A stretch of DNA of 61,829 nt from Desulfuromonadales bacterium (GTDB taxonomy: Bacteria > Desulfobacterota > Desulfuromonadia > Desulfuromonadales > Syntrophotaleaceae). Under the pieces are notes generated by a model. That model was not told where the DNA came from. It did no database searches and saw only the letters and a program-made list of their open reading frames with translations. Positions 46,560 to 55,785 of this stretch are shown here, piece after piece. A program made the position numbers and the translations under genes. The stretch's first letter is position 1. Each line of letters starts with the position of its first letter. The stretch is from contig JABXKU010000020.1 in the NCBI GenBank assembly GCA_013619105.1, positions 1 through 61,829 on the forward strand, written 5' to 3'.

Positions 46560-47576
46560 ATGAACAATATGGATCTTCAAAACCTAAAAGGGGCTAAGAA
46601 AGCCGCAATTCTACTGTTGTGTCTAGGAGAAGAGGCCACTTCAAAGGTGTTTGAGTCTCTCAGCGATCCTGAGGTACGCGAAATCACAAGACACATGATG
46701 AATGTTGAACACATCCCCGCCGAAATATCCCGGGCCGTGGTAGCAGAATTTCATCGCACGCAGAAGGCCCATGCCGGAATTTTTGTTCGCGGCAATGAAT
46801 TTGTCAAAAATGTCATTTCTGGCGGTGACCAATCGCGTGTTGAAAGATTAATGGAGGATATTACCTGGGACGATGAAGCACGCCCCTTGGAAACCATTGC
46901 CATCATGCAGCCTCATATGGTCGCCAGCCTGCTGGATAACGAACACCCGCAGACCGTGGCGCTGATTTTGTCGACACAGAAGATCGAGCACGCTGCCAAG
47001 GTTCTAAATTTCATGAACGATTCTCTCCGCTCCGATGTCATGCATCGTATTGCTCGGATTGAACAGGTTTCTCCAGAAATCATCGGCCAGATCGAAGACG
47101 CCCTGCGCAAAGAGATCGGCATTGTCGCCCGTCAGGACAAACAACAACAACTGGGAGGCATCAACCGGGTCGTCGACCTCATTAACAATATGGGCCAAGG
47201 GGCTGATAAGAGCATTCTTCAGGGGATTGAAAAAACTGACCCGGACATGGCCGAAGAGATTCGCAAAAACATGTTTAGGTTCGAGGACTTGGTCAACCTT
47301 GATGGTCGCACCCTGCAAACCGTCCTGAGAGAGGTCAACAACGATCAATTGACCCTGGCCCTCAAGTCAGCATCCGAAGGACTCAAGGAATCGATATTCC
47401 AGAACATATCGGGCCGAGCAGCGGAAATGATTCAAGATGACCTTGAAGCCATGGGACCGGTGAAACTTTCGGAGGTCGAAACCATGCAACAGACAATCGT
47501 CAAGATTATACTGAAGCTCGAAGAGGAAGAAAAGATCCTGATCCCTGGCCGTGGAGGGGCAGATGCTCTCGTCTAA
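46560..47576 (+). CDS. fliG: Flagellar motor switch protein FliG
   Basis: A 338-residue rotor protein. The N-terminal FliF-binding part (GAKKAAILLLCLGEEATSKV), the middle domain (EHPQTVALILS) and the C-terminal torque domain with charged residues (EEIRKNMFRFEDLVNLDGRT) are all present. I chose ATG 46560 because GGAG lies just upstream; ATG 46548 overlaps the fliF stop and would add four residues. Its 3' end overlaps fliH. Confidence 0.95.
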   Translation: MNNMDLQNLKGAKKAAILLLCLGEEATSKVFESLSDPEVREITRHMMNVEHIPAEISRAVVAEFHRTQKAHAGIFVRGNEFVKNVISGGDQSRVERLMEDITWDDEARPLETIAIMQPHMVASLLDNEHPQTVALILSTQKIEHAAKVLNFMNDSLRSDVMHRIARIEQVSPEIIGQIEDALRKEIGIVARQDKQQQLGGINRVVDLINNMGQGADKSILQGIEKTDPDMAEEIRKNMFRFEDLVNLDGRTLQTVLREVNNDQLTLALKSASEGLKESIFQNISGRAAEMIQDDLEAMGPVKLSEVETMQQTIVKIILKLEEEEKILIPGRGGADALV

Positions 47577-48264
47577 AGTTTCTCGTTCCAGCAATACGCA
47601 GGGTATTAAACGAATCAGCTTTCGGGAGTTCGGTGACGATGGCCAGGTAATAGAAGACGGTCTGCTCTTCGAGGACGTGTCCTTCAGCGAAGAAGCCGTT
47701 TCAAGCCCGCAGCAAATCCAAGCTGAGCAGCCCCCTGTTCATCAACCAGCTGCGCCGGTGGACCTCGGCAAACAGATCGAAGAGGCTTATCTGCAGGGCA
47801 AGGAAGAGGGACAGCAGGAAATTCGACTGCAGTTCGATAGTTCCCTTGAAATGCTCGCTCAAGGCATCGAGGAAGTCAGTCGCCTGCGGTCTACCCTGCT
47901 GCAGAATAGCACTCAGGACATGTTGCGTTTGGTGCTGTCCATCGCACGCCAGGTCATTCACGGTGAAGTGAGCCTCAACCGCGAACTCATCCTAACCACG
48001 ATTGACAAGGCGTTACGCGCCGCCGTACGTTCCGACCATTACCACATCAAGGTTCATCCCGAAGACCTAGCCTTGGTCACAGAAAAAAAACCCTTGTTCA
48101 TCACCAGCATCAACGGTTTGGAAAGCATTACCGTTGAAGGCGACCCGAAAATCGCCCAGGGGGGCTGTCTGGTTGAATCGGATCTCGGTGCCGTGGATGC
48201 CACCATCGAAGGACAACTCGAAGAGTTCCGCCGCACCCTGTTGAGCGCCGTGGAGCAAGGCTGA
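47563..48264 (+). CDS. fliH: Flagellar assembly protein FliH
   Basis: A 233-residue regulator of the export ATPase. An acidic N-terminus (GDDGQVIEDGLLFEDVSF) and a Gln-rich coiled coil (KQIEEAYLQGKEEGQQEIR) lead to the C-terminal V-ATPase E-like domain (IKVHPEDLALVTEKKP, QGGCLVESDLGAVDATIEGQ). ATG 47563, with GGAGGGG upstream, lies inside the end of fliG (14-nt overlap). Its stop shares one base with the fliI start. Confidence 0.92.
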   Translation: MLSSKVSRSSNTQGIKRISFREFGDDGQVIEDGLLFEDVSFSEEAVSSPQQIQAEQPPVHQPAAPVDLGKQIEEAYLQGKEEGQQEIRLQFDSSLEMLAQGIEEVSRLRSTLLQNSTQDMLRLVLSIARQVIHGEVSLNRELILTTIDKALRAAVRSDHYHIKVHPEDLALVTEKKPLFITSINGLESITVEGDPKIAQGGCLVESDLGAVDATIEGQLEEFRRTLLSAVEQG

Positions 48265-49565
48265 TGGAAAAGTTACTGCAATGCGTGGCCAACCTCAACC
48301 CCCTGCAGGTCAGCGGCAAGGTCACCAAGATCGTCGGTCTGGTGGTTGAAGGCTACTGTCCGGCATCGACCGTCGGCACCCTATGCGAAATGGTGCCTCT
48401 CAACGGGGGCGAACCGGTCCCCGCCGAGGTGGTGGGTTTTCGCGACGGCCGGGCCCTGCTTATGCCCCTTGGCGAATTGCGCGGTCTCGGTCCCGGCAGC
48501 CTGATACGAGTATTGAGGGACAGCGCCTCGCTGGCCGTCGGCCCCGAACTCCTCGGCCGGGTGATCGACGCCATGGGCCAGGCCATCGACACCGGCCCCT
48601 CGCCCTGTCCGCAGGTTGAGATGCCTCTCTACGCCCTGCCCGTCGGCCCCATGGCCCGCAAGAACATCGGCCAACCCCTCGATTTGGGCATCCGCGCCAT
48701 CAACGGTCTCTTGACCTGCGGCGAAGGACAACGCATGGGTATCATGGCCGGCTCCGGGGTCGGCAAAAGCGTCCTGCTCGGCATGATCGCCAAAAACACC
48801 CACGCCGACATCAACGTGATCGCCCTCATCGGCGAGCGCGGCCGCGAAGTGCGGGAATTCATCGAACGAGACCTGGGCGAAGAAGGCTTGGCCCGCTCGG
48901 TTCTCGTAGTGGCCACCTCCGATCAATCCCCGTTACTACGCATGCGTGGCGCCTTTGTCGCCACGACCATCGCCGAATATTTCTGCAAACGGGGCAAAAA
49001 CGTGCTGTTGATGATGGACTCGGTGACCCGCTTCGCCATGGCCATGCGCGAGGTCGGACTGGCCATCGGCGAACCGCCTACCACCAAGGGCTACACGCCA
49101 TCGGTCTTCGCCACCTTGCCCAAACTGTTGGAACGAGCGGGCAGCTTCAAGGGAGCCGGCAGTATCACCGGCCTGTATACCGTGTTAGTCGAAGGCGATG
49201 ACATGAACGAACCAGTAGCCGACGCGGTCCGCTCCATTCTTGACGGCCATATCGTCCTGTCCCGTAAGCTGGCGGCGGCCAATCATTATCCCTGCATCGA
49301 TATTCTCACCAGCGCCAGCCGTGTTATGCGCGATATCGTCTCCGACGAGCATTATAAATGCGCCGGTCAGGTCAGAGAGGTATTGGCGACCTACCAGGAA
49401 GCTGAGGATTTGATCAACATCGGGGCTTACAGTTCCGGCAGCAACCCCGATATCGATTATTCGATTACCAAAATCAATGCGGTAAAACAATTCCTTCGCC
49501 AAGGCATGAACGAGGCAGTCGACTATCCCTCTACCCTGCAGCAAATCAGCAAGCTTTTCGATTAA
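48264..49565 (+). CDS. fliI: Flagellum-specific ATPase FliI
   Basis: A 433-residue hexameric ATPase of the flagellar type III export apparatus, related to the F1 beta subunit. The Walker A motif GSGVGKS is at 163-169 and Walker B is in NVLLMMDSVTRFAMA; the family segment TKGYTPSVFATLPKLLERAG and a C-terminal helical domain follow. Length is normal. The codon use here is more GC-rich than in neighbouring fliJ and motE-like genes. Confidence 0.96.
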   Translation: MEKLLQCVANLNPLQVSGKVTKIVGLVVEGYCPASTVGTLCEMVPLNGGEPVPAEVVGFRDGRALLMPLGELRGLGPGSLIRVLRDSASLAVGPELLGRVIDAMGQAIDTGPSPCPQVEMPLYALPVGPMARKNIGQPLDLGIRAINGLLTCGEGQRMGIMAGSGVGKSVLLGMIAKNTHADINVIALIGERGREVREFIERDLGEEGLARSVLVVATSDQSPLLRMRGAFVATTIAEYFCKRGKNVLLMMDSVTRFAMAMREVGLAIGEPPTTKGYTPSVFATLPKLLERAGSFKGAGSITGLYTVLVEGDDMNEPVADAVRSILDGHIVLSRKLAAANHYPCIDILTSASRVMRDIVSDEHYKCAGQVREVLATYQEAEDLINIGAYSSGSNPDIDYSITKINAVKQFLRQGMNEAVDYPSTLQQISKLFD

Positions 49566-49710
49566 AACGATGTGCCCGTATCCACTCTAAAGGGCTTGGC
49601 CAGCATCGACTGATCCGCAACCTGACGGTTTTAAACCTGCTATTACCAAGAACCTGACTGCCAACAGCAATCCGGTTTTCATTTTTCCTCGCGCCAACGG
49701 ACTTTTCACT

Positions 49711-50151
49711 ATGGCCGACAAGTTCAAACTCCAGACCGTTCTCAATCACAGACAGAGACTTGAAAATCTGGCTCAGCAAAAGCTAGCGGATTCACTGCGG
49801 CGCGATAGCGCACTGCAGCATCAGGTCGCTAGTCAACGAGCTACCCTTAATAAACTTCAGCAAGAACTCACTCACCACCAACAGGCTGGGATCACCGTAC
49901 AGGATTTGCAACTGTATCGTTTAAGCATCAATCGGCAGCGTAAAGACCTGCATGCGTTAATCGAACAAGCTGACAAACTGCATCGAGAGGTGAAAAGCAA
50001 TCGCCAGCTACTGGCCGAAGCCGCCCAGGAAAAAAAACTGTTGGAAAACCTCAAAGAAAAAAAGGAGACCGAGCAAAAATATCAGGACAATAGGCAAGAG
50101 TCAGCCACCCTTGACGATATTGCCCTGAGACTCGGAAAGCATTCTTTATGA
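49711..50151 (+). CDS. fliJ: Flagellar export chaperone FliJ
   Basis: A 146-residue, almost wholly coiled-coil protein (FKLQTVLNHRQRLENLAQQK and LLENLKEKKETEQKYQDNRQ), matching FliJ in size, position after fliI and heptad pattern. FliJ is the central stalk of the export ATPase and escorts chaperones. It follows a 145-bp gap without a clear ribosome binding site, and its end overlaps the next gene by 4 nt. Confidence 0.88.
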   Translation: MADKFKLQTVLNHRQRLENLAQQKLADSLRRDSALQHQVASQRATLNKLQQELTHHQQAGITVQDLQLYRLSINRQRKDLHALIEQADKLHREVKSNRQLLAEAAQEKKLLENLKEKKETEQKYQDNRQESATLDDIALRLGKHSL

Positions 50152-50660
50152 ACAAACTTATTATTACTTTAGGCTTACTGGCGTCGATCCTTTTGCCCTC
50201 GGTCCAAGGGCTCCGAGCCGAAACAACATCGGACTTGTTACCCCCGGAAGGACCCACTTCGACGGTGGAAGAACGGCGCATTCGTTCCTCCATTCAAAAA
50301 GAAGTGGCTAGACTAGAACAGAAAGAAAAAATGCTCCAAATGAAGGAAATGGAACTAAAGACCCTGAGCAGAGAAGTCGATAAGAAGTTAGCTGAAATGG
50401 AAAAGGCCCGTATCGCTCTCACCGAACTGCTCCAGGAAAAAAGACGGTTGGAGAACGAAAAGGCGCAGGCTTTAAGCAAGATCTACGAAAAAATGGAACC
50501 CGCCAAGGCAGCACAATTGCTAATCAGCCTCGACAAAGACCTGGCGGTCACCATTATTGAAGGAATGAACAGCAAAAAGGCCGGAAAAGTCTTGAACAAT
50601 ATGGACCCGAAAGTAGCAGCAGCCTTAAGTAGATCCTACGCCAGCCTCGAGAAACAATAA
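50148..50660 (+). CDS. MotE-like flagellar protein
   Basis: A 170-residue protein with an N-terminal export signal (MNKLIITLGLLASILLPSV), a long coiled coil (LEQKEKMLQMKEMELKTLSR) and a C-terminal MgtE-N-like helical domain (YEKMEPAKAAQLLISLD, then VLNNMDPKVAAALSRSY). That architecture is seen in MotE, a periplasmic chaperone for MotC in rhizobia, and in a widespread family encoded between fliJ and fliK. A periplasmic stator- or export-linked role is inferred from context. ATGA overlap with fliJ. Confidence 0.85.
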   Translation: MNKLIITLGLLASILLPSVQGLRAETTSDLLPPEGPTSTVEERRIRSSIQKEVARLEQKEKMLQMKEMELKTLSREVDKKLAEMEKARIALTELLQEKRRLENEKAQALSKIYEKMEPAKAAQLLISLDKDLAVTIIEGMNSKKAGKVLNNMDPKVAAALSRSYASLEKQ

Positions 50661-50718
50661 CCTCAACCAGAGGCTGGCCTACAAATAGTTAATATCCCAT
50701 TAGAAAGGAGGTGAAAAC

Positions 50719-52122
50719 ATGGAAATGCTGAATATTCCACCGGTGCAACCACAGACCAACCCAACGTCCGCGCCCAAAGGCAAAACGGGCAAGGCAGAGA
50801 ACGTATCTTTTCAGAACGTTCTGGGCAAGGCCAATCAAAGCGCACAAAATGACCAGCAGAAAGGGTCTGTAAATTCAACGAACGGTGAAGGCACCGAGTT
50901 CGAAGATACTGTACAACTCGGTGAAGAAGCAACGGAGCTCGATGCAGAGGATACTGCTTCGGTCGTGACCATGGTAGCGCCTCCGGGTCTTCCAGCAGAA
51001 CCAGTCCTCGTGGTTCCAGAGAGCGTAAAACCTGCGGGCATGGCCCCTGATGCAGCGATCCCAGTACTAACTGCGACAGCAACAACACCCCAGAAGACTA
51101 CCGCTGGGCTGGCAACAGGATCATCGCCCATCGATAAAATGAACGTTGCTGACAGCACTCAACCTGTCGAACTGGCAGAGGCGAACACATCCGTCGGGTC
51201 CCGGCAGAACACGCCCACCCCGACAGACGCTAAATCGATGACTAGCCAAGTCATGCCAGCGGACAACCCAGAACAAACCGACATGACAAACATCGAAGCC
51301 AGTAAGCAAACGGGTCTGATGGAAAGCAGCCTGGGTAATCTTTTGCAAGAGGTCAGACCACCGCGAGAACAATCTCGCGGGCGTCATGCTGCCAACCTCA
51401 ACCGTGGCGAAACCCCTGCCATCGCAATCCAAACGCAAGAATCCGCGCAAGTCGTTGCCGAGACGAAAGAGGGAGATTCGCACCCTTCATTCGCCTCCCA
51501 ACAAGATCAAGGTTTCTCTGCCTTACAATCCGATGCAGCGGTCAATGGCACCCCTTCGGCTATCAACGCTACACCCTTTGAAGCAGTACTCGAAGGTGGC
51601 ATGCACGGTTCCCTGACGACTCAGCAAACCAGCCAATTGCCGCAGGCAACTTCTGCCGAAGCAGGCAGCATCCGGCTGGCTTCTGGGGAGTTTCTCCGCG
51701 AAAGTCAGATCGTCGATCAGGTACTAGGACGCTTCTCGGTTGATCGTGCCGGGAACCAACGAATCATCATCAAAATGAATCCGGAAGAACTTGGCGAGGT
51801 CAAACTAGCTCTCACCATGGAAAAGAACCAACTACGGGCTCAGCTGCTGACTCAGAACCATCAAGTCCAGGAAATTCTGGAAAAGCACCTACCTAAGCTG
51901 CATGAAGCACTCAGTCAGCAAGGAGTTAAACTCGAAGATATCCAGGTCGACATCGATTCCAATCGTCATTCCGGTCAGGAGTCTTTTGCCAACCATCAAC
52001 AACCCGAATCGTCCCGCAGGCATTTCAATGCCCCCGCTGGTGCCAGAGACAACGATCGAGTGCACCCAGCAACCGCATCCGCCCGTTCCGTTTCGACGGA
52101 AGGCCTTAGCCTGCGCATTTAA
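50719..52122 (+). CDS. fliK: Flagellar hook-length control protein FliK
   Basis: A 467-residue protein with a long disordered Thr/Ala/Pro/Gln-rich ruler region (about 1-325) and a compact C-terminal switch domain (about 335-425: RIIIKMNPEELGEVKLALTM, then LPKLHEALSQQGVKLEDIQV). FliK measures the hook and changes export specificity through FlhB. It is preceded by an ideal ribosome binding site (AAGGAGGTGAAAAC). Position and domain plan support the call; the ruler region itself is not conserved. Confidence 0.9.
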   Translation: MEMLNIPPVQPQTNPTSAPKGKTGKAENVSFQNVLGKANQSAQNDQQKGSVNSTNGEGTEFEDTVQLGEEATELDAEDTASVVTMVAPPGLPAEPVLVVPESVKPAGMAPDAAIPVLTATATTPQKTTAGLATGSSPIDKMNVADSTQPVELAEANTSVGSRQNTPTPTDAKSMTSQVMPADNPEQTDMTNIEASKQTGLMESSLGNLLQEVRPPREQSRGRHAANLNRGETPAIAIQTQESAQVVAETKEGDSHPSFASQQDQGFSALQSDAAVNGTPSAINATPFEAVLEGGMHGSLTTQQTSQLPQATSAEAGSIRLASGEFLRESQIVDQVLGRFSVDRAGNQRIIIKMNPEELGEVKLALTMEKNQLRAQLLTQNHQVQEILEKHLPKLHEALSQQGVKLEDIQVDIDSNRHSGQESFANHQQPESSRRHFNAPAGARDNDRVHPATASARSVSTEGLSLRI

Positions 52123-52143
52123 CCAAGGAGGAGAATCAGCCAT

Positions 52144-52806
52144 ATGTCAACTATTGCCGACATAAGCGGCAGCTCCAATACCGGCCAACTCTCGGCCGTC
52201 ACCGGCAGTACCAGTATGGGCAAGGAGGACTTCCTGACCTTGCTGGTAGCTCAGCTGCAAAATCAGGATCCAATGAACCCGTCCGACCCCACCGAGTTCA
52301 CGGCACAACTGGCCCAATACAGTTCCCTTGAGCAACTGATGTCGGTCAATGAAAACATTCAAGGCTTGGCCAGTGCCTCTCAAAACCAACAGCAACTTTC
52401 TGCTCTGGGACTGATCGGCCGGGAAGTCACCGTCGACACGGCAGCCTTCCAACTGGGCGACAGCGATGTCACTCTGGGTTACCAGCTCGATGCCAAGGCC
52501 GACCGGCTCGAACTTCACGTTCAGGACAGCCACGGCAAGAGCCTGGCAGTTGTTAAACCGTCCGACATGACAGCCGGCAGCCACTTCATCACCTGGGACG
52601 GCACCGACAACAACGGTCGGCCCATTGCCCAGGGCGACTACACCTTGTCGATTCTGGCCCTCGACAGCAGTGAAGAGGGCATCAGCAACCAACCGCTGAT
52701 CAAGGGAAAGGTCACCGGGGTCGATCTCGATGGATCACAAAGCACCCTGGTTACCAACTGCGGCAGTTATTCACTCAGCAATGTCAAAAGCATCAGGGAA
52801 CTCTGA
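52144..52806 (+). CDS. flgD: Flagellar hook assembly protein FlgD
   Basis: A 220-residue hook-capping protein. It begins with the FlgD export/hallmark region MGKEDFLTLLVAQLQNQDPM and continues with PTEFTAQLAQYSSLEQLMSV. A FlgD Ig-like / Tudor domain follows (HFITWDGTDNNGRPIAQGDY) and it ends with the C-terminal SLSNVKSI. AAGGAGGAG lies upstream. Confidence 0.95.
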   Translation: MSTIADISGSSNTGQLSAVTGSTSMGKEDFLTLLVAQLQNQDPMNPSDPTEFTAQLAQYSSLEQLMSVNENIQGLASASQNQQQLSALGLIGREVTVDTAAFQLGDSDVTLGYQLDAKADRLELHVQDSHGKSLAVVKPSDMTAGSHFITWDGTDNNGRPIAQGDYTLSILALDSSEEGISNQPLIKGKVTGVDLDGSQSTLVTNCGSYSLSNVKSIREL

Positions 52807-52808
52807 TC

Positions 52809-53195
52809 ATGAGTGATAAAATCACCCTGATCCCCCAACCGATTGTACCGCCATCCGCAAGGACCGGCGAAAAGGTCAGTCGGCAAAACAGACCGTCCGG
52901 GGCTTCCTTTGACGAGGTCTTCAGTAAAGAGTTGCGCGGCAGCGAAATCTGTTTTTCTCGTCACGCCCAGCAACGCATGGCCAGTCGCAACATCGATCTC
53001 TCGCCAGCGGAGCTTGTCCGGCTCAATGACGCCGTCGGCCAAGTTCGAGCCAAAGGGGGACGGGATTCCCTGGTAATACTCAACGACAATGCGCTGATCG
53101 TCAGCGTAAAAAACAACCAAGTGGTCACCGTGGTCGACAAAGACAGTCTCAAGGACAACGTGTTCACCAAAATTGACAGCGCAATCATCGCTTAA
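52809..53195 (+). CDS. Flagellar operon protein (TIGR02530-type)
   Basis: A 128-residue protein recognised by SRHAQQRMASRNIDLSPAEL followed by RLNDAVGQVRAKGGRDSLVI, the conserved core of a small family found between flgD and flgE in many bacteria. Role unproven, presumably in hook assembly. It starts 2 nt after flgD. Confidence 0.88.
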   Translation: MSDKITLIPQPIVPPSARTGEKVSRQNRPSGASFDEVFSKELRGSEICFSRHAQQRMASRNIDLSPAELVRLNDAVGQVRAKGGRDSLVILNDNALIVSVKNNQVVTVVDKDSLKDNVFTKIDSAIIA

Positions 53196-53268
53196 CCGAA
53201 CCGGTCCTCTCGTAGGAGGTTCGCGGACCACCGACTGACAGACGTGGTCCCATCATGGAGGATATATT

Positions 53269-54756
53269 ATGGCTATCTCAAGTTCACTGTACAGTGGCAT
53301 CAGCGGTCTGAATACTAACGGAAATGCCATGGCGGTCATCGGCAATAACATCGCCAACACCAACACCATCGGCTTCAAATCGAGCCGGGCAGTCTTCTCC
53401 GATTTACTTTCCGCCAGTGTCAACGGTTCCGGCGGCGCCTCACAGGTCGGCCGCGGTACCGGCCTGTCCAGCATCGACAATATCTTCGGCCAGGGCACCT
53501 TTGAAAGTACCGAGTCAAATACCGATATGGCCATCGAAGGCGAAGGCCTGTTCGTGCTGCGCGAAGCGGACAGCGCCACCAGTTTCTACTCCCGCGCCGG
53601 TGCTTTTCGCTTCGATGGTGACGGTTTCTTGGTCAACCCGGAAGGCTACCGGGTGCAGGGCAAGGATTTCGATGTCAGCGGCAACCTCACCGCCGGTGGC
53701 GCCAGCGATGTGCAGGTCGATTCCAACTCAGCGATCCCCGCCAACATGACCGCCAACATGACCCTGACGACCAACCTCGACTCCAACGCCAACCCAATCA
53801 GCCCTACCGATCGCTTCACCAGCGTCATCCTTCCGAGCGATCCCACCATAGCTATAGGCGATACGGTCCTCGTGAACATCACCGTAGCCCATGACGGAGG
53901 TGTTGACTACACCGATGCCGACCTCAGCGGCGACATCGACGGTGCATCCCTAAGCAACCTCATCCGGATCGACAACACCACTTACTCCGCCGAGTACACC
54001 GCCGAGGTTGCCGGCGACCAGAGCTCTCTTCAGGCCAACATTAACATTACAACCGACACCTTTTCTGCAGCCGTTCCGGACACCTACAACTACGCTTCGC
54101 CGGCCACTGTCTTCGATTCCCTCGGCAACACCCACATGCTGACCACCTATTTCAGCAAAGCGGGCGACAACAGCTGGAACTACAACGTGGTCGATGAAAG
54201 CAACCAGCTGGTTGCAAGCTCGGGCGCCACGCCCCTAGCCTTCGACACCAACGGCAGCCAGACCGATGGCGGCAGCATCACCATCAGCGGATTGAACTGG
54301 GGCGGGGGCACCACGGTACAGGATATTAAGCTCACCCTCGACACCACCCAGTACGCCAACGAATCGCAGGTCATTTCCAATGCGGTGGACGGCTATGGCC
54401 CCGGCGACCTGATGAAAATCAGCGTCGATGAAACGGGCACCGTGACCGCCAACTATTCTAACGGTGAACGGATCAAAGTATCCCAAATCGTACTGGCCAA
54501 GTTCAGCAATTTCAACGGTCTGGTTAAACAGGGCATGAACCTGTATTCCGCCACCGACGCCGCCGGTCCTCCGCGCACGGGCGTCCCGGGTCCCGAGCTG
54601 GGCAATCTGTTCACCAACGCCCTCGAGCAGTCGACCGTTGACCTGGCTGCCGAATTCGTCAAAATGATCACCACCCAGCGAGGTTTTCAGGCCAACTCCA
54701 AAGTCATCACCACCACCGATGAAATGCTCGGAGAACTGATTAACCTCAAGCGCTAA
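53269..54756 (+). CDS. flgE: Flagellar hook protein FlgE
   Basis: A 495-residue hook subunit. The N-terminal rod-family motif (SLYSGISGLNTNGNAMAVIG, then NNIANTNTIGFKSSRAVFSD) and the C-terminal EFVKMITTQRGFQANSKVIT flank a large Thr/Asn/Asp-rich D1/D2 region. ATGGAGGATATATT precedes the ATG. The gene ends the first flagellar transcription unit before a strong terminator. Its length is above that of the short enteric FlgE (about 400). Confidence 0.96.
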   Translation: MAISSSLYSGISGLNTNGNAMAVIGNNIANTNTIGFKSSRAVFSDLLSASVNGSGGASQVGRGTGLSSIDNIFGQGTFESTESNTDMAIEGEGLFVLREADSATSFYSRAGAFRFDGDGFLVNPEGYRVQGKDFDVSGNLTAGGASDVQVDSNSAIPANMTANMTLTTNLDSNANPISPTDRFTSVILPSDPTIAIGDTVLVNITVAHDGGVDYTDADLSGDIDGASLSNLIRIDNTTYSAEYTAEVAGDQSSLQANINITTDTFSAAVPDTYNYASPATVFDSLGNTHMLTTYFSKAGDNSWNYNVVDESNQLVASSGATPLAFDTNGSQTDGGSITISGLNWGGGTTVQDIKLTLDTTQYANESQVISNAVDGYGPGDLMKISVDETGTVTANYSNGERIKVSQIVLAKFSNFNGLVKQGMNLYSATDAAGPPRTGVPGPELGNLFTNALEQSTVDLAAEFVKMITTQRGFQANSKVITTTDEMLGELINLKR

Positions 54757-54788
54757 AAACGCTGTCAATTTTATGACCGAAACTCTGA

Positions 54789-54818
54789 ACCGCCCCTGCT
54801 GATAGGGGCGGTTTTTTT
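54789..54818 (+). terminator. Rho-independent terminator after flgE
   Basis: A 9-bp stem, ACCGCCCCT (54789-54797) with AGGGGCGGT (54804-54812), a 6-nt loop and a run of seven Ts at 54812-54818. It separates the hook operon from the motA operon. Confidence 0.92.
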
Positions 54819-54917
54819 GTTAATGTCAGCCTGTTGACGTAAAAAGAAGAACCAACCTCTTGATTTAGAACCAGTTTTGCCTCACCTTCCCGGCAAGCAC
54901 ACCGATTTTCCCGCAAC

Positions 54918-54933
54918 TGGCACGCTCCTTGTA
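54918..54933 (+). promoter_or_regulatory. Sigma-54 promoter of the motA operon
   Basis: TGGCAC-GCTCC-TTGTA fits the -24/-12 consensus with invariant GG correct and one change in the -12 box (GT for GC), 72 bp before the motA start. It follows the flgE terminator directly, so motA to flhB probably form a separate sigma-54-dependent unit. Confidence 0.75.
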
Positions 54934-55005
54934 AATGCATACCCCCAAAAGCCATTGTATCCCTTTACAAACACCCAAGCTTGTTTTGAATGAGGTTTTT
55001 TATTC

Positions 55006-55779
55006 ATGGATCTCTCGACTATAATCGGTATTGTTGCCGCCTTCGGCTTGATGTTGATGGCCATTCTTCAGGGTGGCAGCATCATGATGTTTGTCAACAC
55101 TCCGTCACTGATCATCGTCTTCGGCGGCACCATCGGGGTTACCCTGGTTAACTACCCCTTCGACGATATTCTCGGCACCATCTCGATCGTCAAAAAAACC
55201 TTCAAGACTCAGAGCTCATCGAGCGCCAACCGCATTGAACAGCTCATCCGTTTCGCCGGCAAGGCCCGCAAAGAAGGAGTCCTATCCCTGCAGTCAGTGA
55301 TCGCTGAGGTGGATGACCCATTTTTCATCAAGGGCTTGCAGATGGCCGTGGATGGCCAGGAACCGGACAATCTCAAAGAAATGCTCGATCGGGAAATTGA
55401 ATATATCGAAGAACGCCATGGCAAAGGCGCGAGCATTCTGCTGGCAATCGGAGCGACCGCACCGGCCATGGGTATGATCGGCACCCTGATCGGTCTGGTG
55501 CAGATGCTGCAGACCATGAGTGACCCTTCCAGTATCGGGCCCGCTATGGCCGTCGCCCTGTTGACGACCTTCTACGGAGCGGTTATTGCCAATGTTCTGT
55601 GCATGCCCTTGGCGGGCAAACTGAAGAACCGCTCAGCCACCGAAATTCTGGACAAAACCCTGGTCGCCGAAGGCATGAAGTCAATACTTGAAGGCGAAAA
55701 CCCGCGGGTCATTGAGCAAAAGCTGCATGCCTTCGTCGCGCCCAAAGAGCGCGAGTCGAATTTCAACAAGAAAGGCTAA
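55006..55779 (+). CDS. motA: Flagellar stator protein MotA
   Basis: A 257-residue stator subunit with four membrane segments, starting MDLSTIIGIVAAFGLMLMAI. The cytoplasmic loop contains IRFAGKARKEGVLSLQ (the charged torque region), and the third and fourth helices start from the conserved Pro in TAPAMGMIGTLIGLVQML. This belongs to the MotA/MotP group. With MotB it forms the proton channel. Confidence 0.95.
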   Translation: MDLSTIIGIVAAFGLMLMAILQGGSIMMFVNTPSLIIVFGGTIGVTLVNYPFDDILGTISIVKKTFKTQSSSSANRIEQLIRFAGKARKEGVLSLQSVIAEVDDPFFIKGLQMAVDGQEPDNLKEMLDREIEYIEERHGKGASILLAIGATAPAMGMIGTLIGLVQMLQTMSDPSSIGPAMAVALLTTFYGAVIANVLCMPLAGKLKNRSATEILDKTLVAEGMKSILEGENPRVIEQKLHAFVAPKERESNFNKKG

Positions 55780-55785
55780 ATCGCT